DNA from: Candidatus Krumholzibacteriia bacterium
Lineage (GTDB): Bacteria > Krumholzibacteriota > Krumholzibacteriia > G020349025
NCBI GenBank assembly: GCA_035649275.1
Contig: DASRJW010000043.1
Coordinates: 1 to 29,440, forward strand
Length of the DNA stretch: 29,440 nucleotides
Direction of reading: 5' to 3'
The notes under the pieces were generated by a model. That model was not told the DNA's origin. It saw nothing but the letters and a program-made list of their open reading frames with translations, and did not search any database. Positions 1 to 7,888 of the stretch are shown piece by piece. Both the position numbers and the translations under genes were made by a program. Positions within the stretch are counted from its first letter, which is position 1; each line of letters opens with the position of its first letter.

Positions 1-1146
1 CGCCTCGGTGCACGGTGTCGGCGGGACATACCGCGTCACCACGACGTCCGCCGGCGCTCCCGGAAGAATCCGCCCGAGGAGTGGCAACCGTCCCGCCGCC
101 AAGCTCGGATTTCCCTGCAACAAGCACTCGGCGATGACGTCGCCGCTGCCGAGACGCGGCTGCTGGCGTTGCAGCAGGATCGCCGCGCGCGCTTCCGCCA
201 GCAGTCCGGCGCCGTAAGCGTCGGTGCCGAGCACTACCTGAGCACCCGCACGAGCCATCGCTCCGGGATCGGCGCGGCCGACGCCGTTGTTCATGTTCGA
301 GCGCGCATTGTGGGCGATGGCGACGCCCTGCGCCGCGAGGGCGCGAATCTCCGCCGCGTCCAGGTGCACCCCGTGCGCCACGATGGCGCCAGGTTCGAGG
401 AGTCCGAAACGTGTGAGGCGCTCGACCACGCCCGTACCTTGTCTGGCCCCGGACACTCGATCGACGCCGTCCTCGGCCCCGTGCACGTGCACGGCGAGGC
501 CGTGCGTCCGGGCCACAGCCGCGGCTTCTTCCAGGGTGGCATCGGAGAGAGTGAAGGAAGCATGCAGGCCGAGCATCGTGCCCAAGCGGAAAGGCGGGCT
601 CCAGCCGGTCTCGGCTTGGCGCACGTTCTCAGCCAAGGCCTGCCGCGCCGCTTCCTTGCCAGCGCGATCGGAGATTTCGAAGCAGACGACGCTGCGGACT
701 CCCACCTGCTCCAGGCCCGAGGCGACCTGCTCCAGCGAGCCGGCGATGCAACCATAGCTGGCGTGATGATCGAAGAGCGTCGTGACCCCAAGCCGCAAGC
801 TGTCTCGCGCCGCCAGCATGGCGGAGAGCTGCACGTCCTCCGCTTCGAGGCAAGCGTCGAGGCGCCACCAGAGCGTCTCCAACAAGGCAGCGAAGTCGAT
901 TGCCGCGGCGCCAGCATCCATGCCGCGGGCCAGACTGCTGTAGCAGTGCGTGTGGGCGTTGATCAGGCCGGGGAAGACGAGGCCGCCGGCGGCATCGATT
1001 CTTTCCGCATGGACATCGCGGGGCTCCGGATCGTCGAGAACGGCGGCGACGATCCCGTCGTCGAGGACGAGGCTCGCCGCGGCGAGGAAAGGCGCGCCCG
1101 GATGCAGGGTGAGTAGGCGCGCGTTGGCGATCAGCGTGCGTGGCAC
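1..1146 (-). CDS. ssnA: SsnA-like metal-dependent amidohydrolase (3' end cut off by window edge)
   Basis: Cytosolic amidohydrolase of the cytosine deaminase/chlorohydrolase superfamily, closest in motif pattern to putative aminohydrolase SsnA. Visible metal-site motifs: NAHTHCY (His65 and His67), HVHGAEDG (third His), VAHGVHL (fourth His) and LGTDAYG (catalytic Asp). The LWWRLD and HHASYGCIAGSL segments and the ARSNMNNGVG stretch are SsnA-like. The start is a GTG at 1146 with GAGG about six bases upstream; 382 codons are present and the reading frame runs off position 1, so the last part of the protein is missing. It lies 80 bp after the barrel gene at 1227-2909, with a possible promoter between, so it may be transcribed separately. 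SsnA has been linked to selenium-dependent purine catabolism in enterics, but no such neighbour is visible here and the substrate is unknown. Family assignment is firm; the gene name is moderate. Confidence 0.82.
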   Translation of the reverse strand, partial: MPRTLIANARLLTLHPGAPFLAAASLVLDDGIVAAVLDDPEPRDVHAERIDAAGGLVFPGLINAHTHCYSSLARGMDAGAAAIDFAALLETLWWRLDACLEAEDVQLSAMLAARDSLRLGVTTLFDHHASYGCIAGSLEQVASGLEQVGVRSVVCFEISDRAGKEAARQALAENVRQAETGWSPPFRLGTMLGLHASFTLSDATLEEAAAVARTHGLAVHVHGAEDGVDRVSGARQGTGVVERLTRFGLLEPGAIVAHGVHLDAAEIRALAAQGVAIAHNARSNMNNGVGRADPGAMARAGAQVVLGTDAYGAGLLAEARAAILLQRQQPRLGSGDVIAECLLQGNPSLAAGRLPLLGRILPGAPADVVVTRYVPPTPCTEA

Positions 1147-1174
1147 GGGGCACCTCGTGCTTCTTCCCTCGGGG

Positions 1175-1216
1175 AAGCTAGCGTATAGCCAAGTCCCAGT
1201 CAAACAAAGGACTTGG
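1175..1216 (-). promoter_or_regulatory. Possible promoter with overlapping inverted repeat upstream of the amidohydrolase
   Basis: On the minus strand a TTGACT hexamer (1198-1203) is followed after 17 bp by TAGCTT (1175-1180); the first is close to the sigma-70 -35 consensus, the second only a weak -10. An alternative TATACG lies at 1182-1187. Perfect 8-bp arms CCAAGTCC (1189-1196) and GGACTTGG (1209-1216) enclose a 12-bp loop that contains most of the -35, so the repeat could be an operator or the end hairpin of the upstream barrel gene. No T-tract follows it. Confidence 0.35.
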
Positions 1217-1226
1217 GCCGTCCGCT

Positions 1227-2909
1227 TCAAGGGATTTGCAGGCGTCCGAGGAGGGCCCAATCCAGGCGTTCAGGCCGGTCTCCAGCGAAGGTGCGGGCGC
1301 AGCGCACACCCCAGGCGAAACCATGAGTCTGTAGGCGGAGCGCCAGAGCGCCGCGCAGGCCATCACCCGTGAGCCGCCGCGACACGAAGCCGGCACCGAT
1401 CCCGGGCTCGGGGACGGTGGGAGCGGCGACGCCACGCGGAGCGCTGAAACTGGTCAGCGCTGCTTGCACTTGGAACACGCCGCGCCGGTGCTCGAAATGT
1501 GCCTGCCAGGCACTCCCGGTGGCGAGATCTCCCGCAGCGGCGTTCTCTGCCGCCCGGTAATCCACGGCGAGGCTGGTCCGAGTGTCGAGACGACGGACGA
1601 GGCGAAGCACGAGACCGCGGTCCCGCTCCGTTTCTACCAACGCCGGGTTTTCTACCTCCAAGGCAGCGATCCGCACGCGTCGCTGGTGGAGACGCAGCTC
1701 GAAGCTCTCCGCCTGGAACTGCCAGAGGGCCGAGAGACGCTGCTCGAAGGTCTGCCTCTGTGTCCCCAACGAATCGCTCCGTGTGGTGCGACCGAGCGCC
1801 AATTCCCAGCGCGCGCCGCCCCAGCGGACGCCACCCTGCAGAAACGCCTGGCGCGCCTCCGTGCGACCCGTGCTGGCGGTGACACCCGCCAGAGGGGCGA
1901 GCCTTGCTGCAGGTGTCGCTTGCAAACGCCCGGCGAGGCGCGCCCGGGACCAGCGCCGCTCCGCGGCGAGAGCGGCTCCCCAGGCACCATCGCCAGGGGC
2001 GACCTCGGCTTCGACGTGTGTTCGCGGCGTGTCGACGGACCAAGCGAGGCTCGTCCACTGCCGGTCACCCGACGCGAGCCAACCGGCGCTCAGTCCCTGT
2101 CCGCGTCCGAGGGCGAGCCGGGCGAGCGCGCCCGTCCGCTGGGCGCCGTCACCTTCGCCCCGGGCGAGAACGAGACGCAGCGCCGACCAGCGCAAGGTCG
2201 TGGCGGCACCACGCAGCCCGCGCGATGTCGTCGCGGCGTCGCTGCCCCAGGCGCCTCGACCCCGCCGCAAGGGTGCACTGGACGCGCCGACGTCAGCGGC
2301 GCTGCTCCACCACAAGAGTCCTTGGGCGTGACCGACCCGGAAATCGCCGGCCACGAGGTCGAATCGCGGCGATTCGAGGGCGATGAAGCCGCCGGCCAGT
2401 GCCCGCGACTCGGGATCGGAGCGGAACCCGCCGCGCAGGTGCGCTGACTCGGCCCGCAGCAAGATCTCGCGTTTGTTGGGAGCGACGAGACTGCGCACCT
2501 GCGTATGCCACGACGGCCCCGAGGCGGGGATGCGCACGAAGGGACGCAAGCGCTCGACGAGATCCGCATCCCACCCCGGCAGGCGGGCCAGTGCGTCCCA
2601 GTTCGCCAAGGGTCGCGCCTGCTGCAGCGCTTCGAGGTGCGCCGGTGACAGCCACGGCAAGGCGAGGAGCGGTGTCAACGCGCCGCGGTTCAGATCCATC
2701 GGCTCGAGGAGAAGTTGGTCGAGAGCGGACAGCGTCGCCGGGTCGAAACTCTCCTCCGCTGCCTGGTCGTGGACGGTGAGGATGGCGCCCAGAAGGGAGG
2801 AATCCGGCGGCGTTCGCACCGCCAGCTCCGCTTCGACCACGGGATGCGCCCCAGCGCAGCCCATGCAGGCGAAAACGGCGACCCCGAGCACTGGTTTCAG
2901 CGGGCGCAT
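1227..2909 (-). CDS. Exported helix-hairpin-helix protein with C-terminal outer-membrane beta-barrel
   Basis: 560-residue exported protein. An N-terminal hydrophobic stretch (residues 4-20) is followed by two ComEA-like helix-hairpin-helix units at about residues 70-125 (DLNRGALTPLLALPW, then LARLPGWDADLVERL), a fold that usually binds nucleic acid non-specifically. The remaining 400 or so residues alternate polar and hydrophobic positions, are rich in Gly/Trp/Arg and look like an outer-membrane barrel; the segment GDFRVGHAQGLLWW resembles a conserved stretch I recall from HhH-barrel proteins of Bacteroidota. The reading frame continues far upstream, but that part is antisense-like to the preceding gene; ATG 2909 is chosen because a signal sequence follows directly and it overlaps the upstream stop by 13 bp, typical of coupled genes. 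A Cys in the signal region (CMGC) could be read as a lipobox, but a lipidated barrel is unlikely. The function is unknown; DNA binding or uptake at the surface is a hypothesis. Confidence 0.8.
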   Translation of the reverse strand: MRPLKPVLGVAVFACMGCAGAHPVVEAELAVRTPPDSSLLGAILTVHDQAAEESFDPATLSALDQLLLEPMDLNRGALTPLLALPWLSPAHLEALQQARPLANWDALARLPGWDADLVERLRPFVRIPASGPSWHTQVRSLVAPNKREILLRAESAHLRGGFRSDPESRALAGGFIALESPRFDLVAGDFRVGHAQGLLWWSSAADVGASSAPLRRGRGAWGSDAATTSRGLRGAATTLRWSALRLVLARGEGDGAQRTGALARLALGRGQGLSAGWLASGDRQWTSLAWSVDTPRTHVEAEVAPGDGAWGAALAAERRWSRARLAGRLQATPAARLAPLAGVTASTGRTEARQAFLQGGVRWGGARWELALGRTTRSDSLGTQRQTFEQRLSALWQFQAESFELRLHQRRVRIAALEVENPALVETERDRGLVLRLVRRLDTRTSLAVDYRAAENAAAGDLATGSAWQAHFEHRRGVFQVQAALTSFSAPRGVAAPTVPEPGIGAGFVSRRLTGDGLRGALALRLQTHGFAWGVRCARTFAGDRPERLDWALLGRLQIP

Positions 2910-3739
2910 TCGAGCGTCCACGCGTGGCTCCAACCGAGTTCGGGATGCGCGACGGTCCCATAGTGGAGTCGCCAGGGCCCCACGCCGGCGACGAGGCCGC
3001 CGCTCGCCGCCTCCGTCGCCACGTCGTAACCGCAGAGCACAGCGAAACTGGATTCGTCGCCCCAAAGGAGGGCGGCACGCGTCTGCACCGGCAGGCCGGG
3101 ATGGCGCTCCAGCTGCACCTGCACTTGCAATCCCGCCTGCAGGGCGCAGGCTGCCGCCACGGCCACGCTCGGTGCGAGCGCGCTGAGATCGCTTCCGCCC
3201 ATGCAGGCCAGGCGCAAGCGCCCACCCCAACGTGCGCCGAGCCCGAGCCTGGCCTCCGCGTCGTGCCAAGCGTCGTAGCGCGCAAAGCGGTGCTCTCGAA
3301 CACCGAGAGCGAGGCCAGCCCGCCAGGCGCGGCTCCCTGCCTGCAACGCCAGCGAGGCTCTGGTATCGCGATGCACATCGCTCCGTTCCTGCACGCAGGC
3401 GAGCGCCCAGGCCCGATGCGCTCCCCCAGAGCGGAAACTCGCCCGCTGCTCCACCAGGCTGCTGCCGAGGAATTCCCAGGTGGAACCCGCTTGCGCCGCC
3501 CATCCTGGAGCCACGAGAGCTCCCGGGGAGAGCTCGAGGCGGTGGAGCATGGAGATGCCGCCGAGGGCGAGGGAGCGCGCGTCAGCGCCCTCCCAGGCGG
3601 CGAGCGCGGAGGGCAGAGAGACGGCGGCCGCACCGAGCAGAGAGAGCAACGGCATCCACGCCGACGGCGCTTTGCGCCAGCAGCCGCTGCAGCGGTCGCC
3701 ATTCCGTGACTCGAGACGCCATCCGATGCTCGCGGGCAT
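2897..3739 (-). CDS. PorV/UPF0164-like outer-membrane barrel protein, divergent
   Basis: 280-residue exported protein with a hydrophobic signal core (about residues 29-45: MPLLSLLGAAAVSLPSALA) and then ADARSLALGGISM. This ARSLALGG motif marks the mature N-terminus of PorV/OmpP1-like barrels. The usual following segment (ADD.SALYWNPAGL) is not conserved here, so this is a divergent member. The rest is short amphipathic strands ending in WSHAWTLECAR. ATG 3739 lies 2 bp after the TGA of the lamin-tail gene (translational coupling); it gives a rather long basic n-region, and ATG 3655 (252 residues) is an alternative that starts at the signal core. No strong ribosome binding site precedes either. 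Its place between a FlgD-tailed exported protein and a large barrel suggests a carrier or anchor role for one of them (inference). Confidence 0.65.
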   Translation of the reverse strand: MPASIGWRLESRNGDRCSGCWRKAPSAWMPLLSLLGAAAVSLPSALAAWEGADARSLALGGISMLHRLELSPGALVAPGWAAQAGSTWEFLGSSLVEQRASFRSGGAHRAWALACVQERSDVHRDTRASLALQAGSRAWRAGLALGVREHRFARYDAWHDAEARLGLGARWGGRLRLACMGGSDLSALAPSVAVAAACALQAGLQVQVQLERHPGLPVQTRAALLWGDESSFAVLCGYDVATEAASGGLVAGVGPWRLHYGTVAHPELGWSHAWTLECAR

Positions 3740-3741
3740 TC

Positions 3742-5406
3742 TCAACGCCGCACCAAGCCGATGGTGCGCAATTGTGTCGCACTCGGCCCACCTACGAGCT
3801 CGAGCCGCAGCACATAGACGCCTGTCTCGAGACTCCGGCCCGCGTCGTCGTTGCCGTCCCACACGAACCGTCGCGGCCCCGGCCCGAGACGATCCCCCGC
3901 CAACAGCCGCCGTCGCCGGCCACTCGTGTCGAACAGCGCGAGCTGGAAACCGGTGTGCGAAGCCGGCACTTCAAAGGCGACGGCAAGCAAGTCTTCCTGC
4001 CCATCGCCGTCGGGAGAGAAGGGGTTGGGCTGCAGGACGAGCTCGGTGCTCCAGCCCGGGGGCGCGCTGGCGCTGTTCTCCCGACCCGGCGTCGAGCCAC
4101 TACGGTCCTTGCACGGAGCCCAAAGCAGGCCGCGCGCATCGGGATCGGCGGTCAAGCGTTCCAGGCTGCGACCGCGCTCGCTCCCCCAGGCGGCGCTGTA
4201 GGTCACGGCGTCTTGCACGAGTCCCGTCCGGTCGCGCAGCACGAGCACGTCCGCGAAGCCCGTGTCGTCGTCGGTGTTGTTGAGCGACGGCCAGGGGGAA
4301 ACGGCGACGCGAAGCACTGTTTCCGCGAGCCCAGGGATGGCGCTCGTCGAATCCGCAGCGAGAATGGCGCGTTCGCCCGGAGCGAGGGGGCGCGAAGCAC
4401 GCAAACTCACCGGATGTCCGGTGGCATCCGCCAGCGTCCAGCCCGCGAGATCGTGCGGCCGGCCGTCACGGTTCCCCACCTCGATCCATTCGGGTGCCCC
4501 TGCACTGGGCGCGAAGAGGATCTCCTGGATGAGAACCGGCCCGCCTCCGAAGCGGAGCCACAGCGAAGCCGCGTGGTCCGTGCTGTCCTCATCGGCGCCG
4601 TGCAGGAGGACTTCGAGCCGAAAAAGACCCAGCTCGCCGCTCCAGGAGAGCGCCTGGCTGGTGCTGTCCCCCGGAGCGAGCGCCGGGCTCGCACCGCGCA
4701 CCGTGAGAGCCTGCGCTGGCCCGAGGACCACAGCGTCGAGATACGGTTCGCCTCGGACGGGGAGGAGCCGACCCTCGACGCTGTAACTCCCGGAGGCCAG
4801 GGTTTCGATGCCGGTGTTCCGCACCTGCGCCAGCACTTCCACCGGCCGGAAAGGCCAGAGTCGCGCTGGAGCCGGTGGCACGAGGCGGACGGCGAAGGCG
4901 CGCCGGGCGGCGTTGCGCCGCCCCGGTGTGGGTGTGGCGCCGCGGAAGTCGGCGGCGTTGACCTCGGTGTCGACACCGTCGGGAAACCGGGCCAGGCTGG
5001 CACCGGACACGTCGGGGGCGGGAGCGCCCTCGTAGTACTCGGGAAACGTGTGCGCGCCGTAACCCAGCAGATCGAGGCTCCGGCCCTGCTGCCAGAGCCG
5101 CACCGCATCGGGGCCGTTCTGCAGGCTCGCTTCCAATGTCGCCGTACGCACCGCGACACTGTCGCCGCCAATGACGAGCAAGGCCTGCGGCCCGAGGCTG
5201 TCGCCGCTGGCGCGCCAGACCGTCCGCCAGCTGCCCGCGCGCGCCCCGTCGCCTACCTGAAGTTCCAAGCCGGCGAGTGGCAAGGCCGCGGTCGAGAGGT
5301 TGAGCACCTCGACGTATTCCTTGCCGCCGTCGGCGCCGGCGGGATCGTAGAGCACTTCGTTGACGACGAGCGTCGCCAGAACGCCGAGGGTCGGAAACAG
5401 GGGCAC
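3742..5406 (-). CDS. Exported protein: two lamin-tail domains, CARDB-like middle, FlgD-like C-terminal domain
   Basis: 554 residues. Domain order: lamin-tail domain (LTD) 1 at about 12-165 (VVNEVLYDPAG, EYVEVLNLS), a CARDB/Ig-like beta domain at 175-285, LTD 2 at 288-443 (LIQEILFAPSAGAPEWIEV, DLAGWTLADATG), and a FlgD-like Ig domain at 455-554 (LQPNPFSPDGDGQEDLL, FVWDGNDDAGRS, TGVYVLRLEL). The last is the kind of C-terminal domain that acts as a sorting or anchoring tail in FCB bacteria. The start is GTG 5406: an in-frame TAG a short way upstream excludes a longer form, leaving only a short hydrophobic N-terminus (LGVLATLVV) as a weak signal peptide. Bacterial LTDs occur in exported proteins and next to nucleases or ComEC-like proteins. 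The gene ends 2 bp before the PorV-like gene. No catalytic domain is visible, so a surface adhesion or scaffold role is likely. Confidence 0.82.
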   Translation of the reverse strand: MPLFPTLGVLATLVVNEVLYDPAGADGGKEYVEVLNLSTAALPLAGLELQVGDGARAGSWRTVWRASGDSLGPQALLVIGGDSVAVRTATLEASLQNGPDAVRLWQQGRSLDLLGYGAHTFPEYYEGAPAPDVSGASLARFPDGVDTEVNAADFRGATPTPGRRNAARRAFAVRLVPPAPARLWPFRPVEVLAQVRNTGIETLASGSYSVEGRLLPVRGEPYLDAVVLGPAQALTVRGASPALAPGDSTSQALSWSGELGLFRLEVLLHGADEDSTDHAASLWLRFGGGPVLIQEILFAPSAGAPEWIEVGNRDGRPHDLAGWTLADATGHPVSLRASRPLAPGERAILAADSTSAIPGLAETVLRVAVSPWPSLNNTDDDTGFADVLVLRDRTGLVQDAVTYSAAWGSERGRSLERLTADPDARGLLWAPCKDRSGSTPGRENSASAPPGWSTELVLQPNPFSPDGDGQEDLLAVAFEVPASHTGFQLALFDTSGRRRRLLAGDRLGPGPRRFVWDGNDDAGRSLETGVYVLRLELVGGPSATQLRTIGLVRR

Positions 5407-5434
5407 GTCGCGGGAGAATCGCGAGGAGGCCTAC

Positions 5435-5463
5435 GGCATGCCGTGCACCCGGGACGGCATGCC
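5435..5463. repeat. GGCATGCC repeat/hairpin between the VWA and lamin-tail genes
   Basis: The self-complementary octamer GGCATGCC occurs at 5435-5442 (inside the 12-bp palindrome ACGGCATGCCGT, 5433-5444) and again at 5456-5463, 13 bp apart. The two copies can form an 8-bp stem. It sits in the 67-bp gap between two same-strand genes and could be an attenuator, an mRNA processing hairpin or an operator. No T-tract is seen. Confidence 0.35.
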
Positions 5464-5473
5464 CCGCCGACCG

Positions 5474-7678
5474 CTACAGCATGCCGCGCCGCTTGCGGAG
5501 CAGCCACTCGGCGGCCAGGAAGATCACGAAGGCGAAGAACAGCCAGGCCGAGTTCCACACCTCGATCTCGCTGTGCAGGAGGACGGGTAGCGGGTTGCGT
5601 GGCAGGTCGCGTGCCATCGACGCGGCGTCCTCGAGAGCGGCGTAGCGTCCCCCGGTGCGGGCCGCGAGCTCGCGGAGGAAGTCGACATCCTGGCTGGTGT
5701 TGGCGAACTCGACGGAATACGTCTCCACGGTGAACTCCGTCGTGTCACGCCCGGCTTCGGCGCCCTGCATGGTGGCCACGGCCTCGGTGTCGTATTCCCC
5801 CGGAGCCAGGCCGGCGCGGCTGCCGAAGTATTCGCCGGGCTTCCCGGCGCGACGTTCGAGGAGCAGCGTCGCCGCCGTTTCGCGGTTGCCGTCCCGGCGG
5901 CGGATCTCGAGCCGCACCTCGGCGTCGGGGACGGGCTGGAGCTGCGCGTCCAGGACCTGGGCGACGAAGTCCACGCTCTCGCCGCCCTCGTACACGGGCT
6001 TCGACGTTTGCACCTGCACGGGCTTCACGTCCTGCGGTTGCGTCAACCAGCGCACCAGGTGCGAGACCACCTGGCCCAGCGTCCGGCGCAATGGTTCGTT
6101 CTCGTGGAAGCCCCAGCGCCAGAACGGAAAGGCCGCCCAGGCGCCGGTGCGACCGCTGCCGTAGCGGCCGACGGCGAGCACCGGGGGTGATTGCGGCTCG
6201 TCGGTCGCGAGGAGCACCAGGGCACCGGGCTTGGGACGCAGCTCCGCGTGGCGGCCGAGCAGCGGCGGTACCTGCGCCATGAGGCCCTCGGCGTCGGCGC
6301 TTTCGGCGAGCGGCGCCGTCACCGGGTGCAAGCGCCCCTGCGGTGTGAGCCGCGGTGCTTGCACCGCGTAGCGCAGCGGCTGCCGCCCGGAACGTTGCAG
6401 CGGCAGCGCGTCGGCGAGCGCCTCGAAGGCGCCGGAAACCGTGTAGATACTCTCCCTTCCCGCGAGAACGAGAAGGCCGTGGCCGCGCTCCACCGCGCGC
6501 ACCAAGCCGGCGTAGAAGGTCGGCGGCACCGCCGCACCCGGCGCGCCGAGGATGAAGAGGTCGTATTCCTGCAGCGCCGTCGCCTCGAGAGGCAGGAGGA
6601 AGCGCTTGCCGTCTTCGCTGCGGATCAGATTCCCCTTCTCGTCCGCATGCACCAGCGTGAGATCGACGCTCGGATCGTCGCGGAGCGTGCGGGCCAAGTA
6701 CGCCACGTCCCAATCGGGCGCGGCGGCGAGGAAAAGGACGCGCAAGCGGTTCTTCAGCACCTCGATGCGGATCTCGCGGGCGTTGTTGCTCTTGCTCTGC
6801 TCGCCCTCTTGCGGCTCCAGGACGAGACGAAAGCGCTTGCGTCCAGGCTCGTGCAGCGGCAGCGGAATCTCCACCTGGGTGCGGCCGTGATCCTGCTCGA
6901 AGTGCAATTCCTGGCGGAAGATCTCGCGGTCCCCTTCGAAGAGACGCAACGGCACGCTCTTGCCGCGGAAACCGGAGTTCTCCACCCGGACCTGCAGCAG
7001 GGCTTCACTCTCCACGTAGGCGATCGGCGCGTAGTCGCAGCGGTCGATGGCGAGATCGGCGGCGCGGAGCGTGTCGCCGACGCCGAGGACGAACACCGGC
7101 CGCCCGAGACCGGCGACGCCGCCGGCATCCATGCCACCTCGCGTCGGGCGGCCGTCGGAGACGAGTACCAGAGCCTGGAGGTTCTCGCCGGCCAGCCGGT
7201 CCGCCGTGTCGCGCAAGGGGCCTACCACGTCCGTGGCGCCGCCACCGGCTTCCCGCGACGACTCCAAATAGCTCCCCGGTTGCAGCGCCGCTTCCGCTCG
7301 GCCCGCGAAGGGAACCACCTCGACCTGCACATCGGCGCGCCGCAATTCCTCCCACAGGCTGCCGATCGCCGCCTGCGCCCGGGAGCTCCGGGTGCGCTGC
7401 GCTGCCACGGAGCCGGGGTCGACGACGGACATGCTGGCCGACTCGTCCACGAGGACGGCGACCTTCGGCGGACGGGGCTCGCGCCGCACGCGGTCCACGA
7501 CCGGGCTGGCGAGTACGAGGAGGAGAACGAAAAAGGAAAGGGTGCGGAGGGTGACGAAGAGGGCCCGCGAACGGCCCTCGAGCGGCGGCGTGGTGGATCG
7601 GGTCCCGAACCAGGCGAGGGCCAGAGCACCTGGCAAGAGCAGGAGCGGCCAGAGGCTACCGAAGCTCCAGTGCAGCAT
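5474..7678 (-). CDS. Membrane protein with VWA domain and glutamine-amidotransferase-like domain
   Basis: 734-residue inner-membrane protein. Two membrane segments lie at the N-terminus (residues 7-24 and 40-58), then a von Willebrand A domain from about residue 72 with an intact MIDAS motif DESAS (Asp78, Ser80, Ser82), followed by VLVSDGRPTRGG. A CARDB-like domain follows, then a class I glutamine-amidotransferase-like region (VLFLAAAPDWDVAYLARTL, DLFILGAPGA, GLLVLAGRES), a beta-rich domain and a final membrane helix near the C-terminus (WLFFAFVIFLAAEWLL) with a basic tail. This layout matches large uncharacterised BatA/VWA membrane proteins of FCB and Planctomycetes. The start is ATG 7678, where the hydrophobic N-terminus begins; the frame extends upstream without protein-like character. 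No strong ribosome binding site is seen. Its partners (MoxR ATPase, BatA/BatB) are not in the window. The function is unknown; VWA domains bind protein ligands through a metal ion. Confidence 0.85.
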   Translation of the reverse strand: MLHWSFGSLWPLLLLPGALALAWFGTRSTTPPLEGRSRALFVTLRTLSFFVLLLVLASPVVDRVRREPRPPKVAVLVDESASMSVVDPGSVAAQRTRSSRAQAAIGSLWEELRRADVQVEVVPFAGRAEAALQPGSYLESSREAGGGATDVVGPLRDTADRLAGENLQALVLVSDGRPTRGGMDAGGVAGLGRPVFVLGVGDTLRAADLAIDRCDYAPIAYVESEALLQVRVENSGFRGKSVPLRLFEGDREIFRQELHFEQDHGRTQVEIPLPLHEPGRKRFRLVLEPQEGEQSKSNNAREIRIEVLKNRLRVLFLAAAPDWDVAYLARTLRDDPSVDLTLVHADEKGNLIRSEDGKRFLLPLEATALQEYDLFILGAPGAAVPPTFYAGLVRAVERGHGLLVLAGRESIYTVSGAFEALADALPLQRSGRQPLRYAVQAPRLTPQGRLHPVTAPLAESADAEGLMAQVPPLLGRHAELRPKPGALVLLATDEPQSPPVLAVGRYGSGRTGAWAAFPFWRWGFHENEPLRRTLGQVVSHLVRWLTQPQDVKPVQVQTSKPVYEGGESVDFVAQVLDAQLQPVPDAEVRLEIRRRDGNRETAATLLLERRAGKPGEYFGSRAGLAPGEYDTEAVATMQGAEAGRDTTEFTVETYSVEFANTSQDVDFLRELAARTGGRYAALEDAASMARDLPRNPLPVLLHSEIEVWNSAWLFFAFVIFLAAEWLLRKRRGML

Positions 7679-7866
7679 GGCCACGAGCGGCAACCTACGC
7701 TCCTCGCTCCCCTTGCGCCGGCCGGCGCGACCACCCCAGTGGACTCCATGCACCTACCCCTGGGCAAGCGCCGGAGTTCCGGAAGAGACAGGGAGCATGC
7801 GGGGTGCCCGAACGCCAGGGGCGCTCGACGCGGGAAGGAAGACGATCCGAGGTGGCGCTGGCGGCG

Positions 7867-7883
7867 GCCGGCGGCGAGCCGGC
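7867..7883 (-). terminator. Possible hairpin just after the STAS gene
   Basis: GCCGGC (7867-7872) and GCCGGC (7878-7883) flank 5 bp and can pair, 6 bp past the stop of the STAS gene. The stem is GC-rich and lacks a T-tract, so it is a weak terminator candidate. The rest of the 210-bp gap to the VWA gene (7679-7888) shows nothing else I can name. Confidence 0.25.
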
Positions 7884-7888
7884 AGCGT

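Noticed and set aside
169-1116. Rightward open frame of 315 codons at the left edge
   Set aside because: It is opposite the amidohydrolase, which has all metal-site motifs in order on the minus strand; the rightward product has no recognisable features.
1-1146. Assigning the amidohydrolase to a selenium-dependent purine pathway
   Set aside because: No xanthine dehydrogenase, YgfK, selD or related gene is present in the window, so only the SsnA-like family call is kept.
2850-2909. Lipobox reading of CMGC in the HhH-barrel signal region
   Set aside because: Position -3 is not Leu/Ile/Val in a good context and a lipidated outer-membrane barrel is improbable; an ordinary signal peptide fits better.
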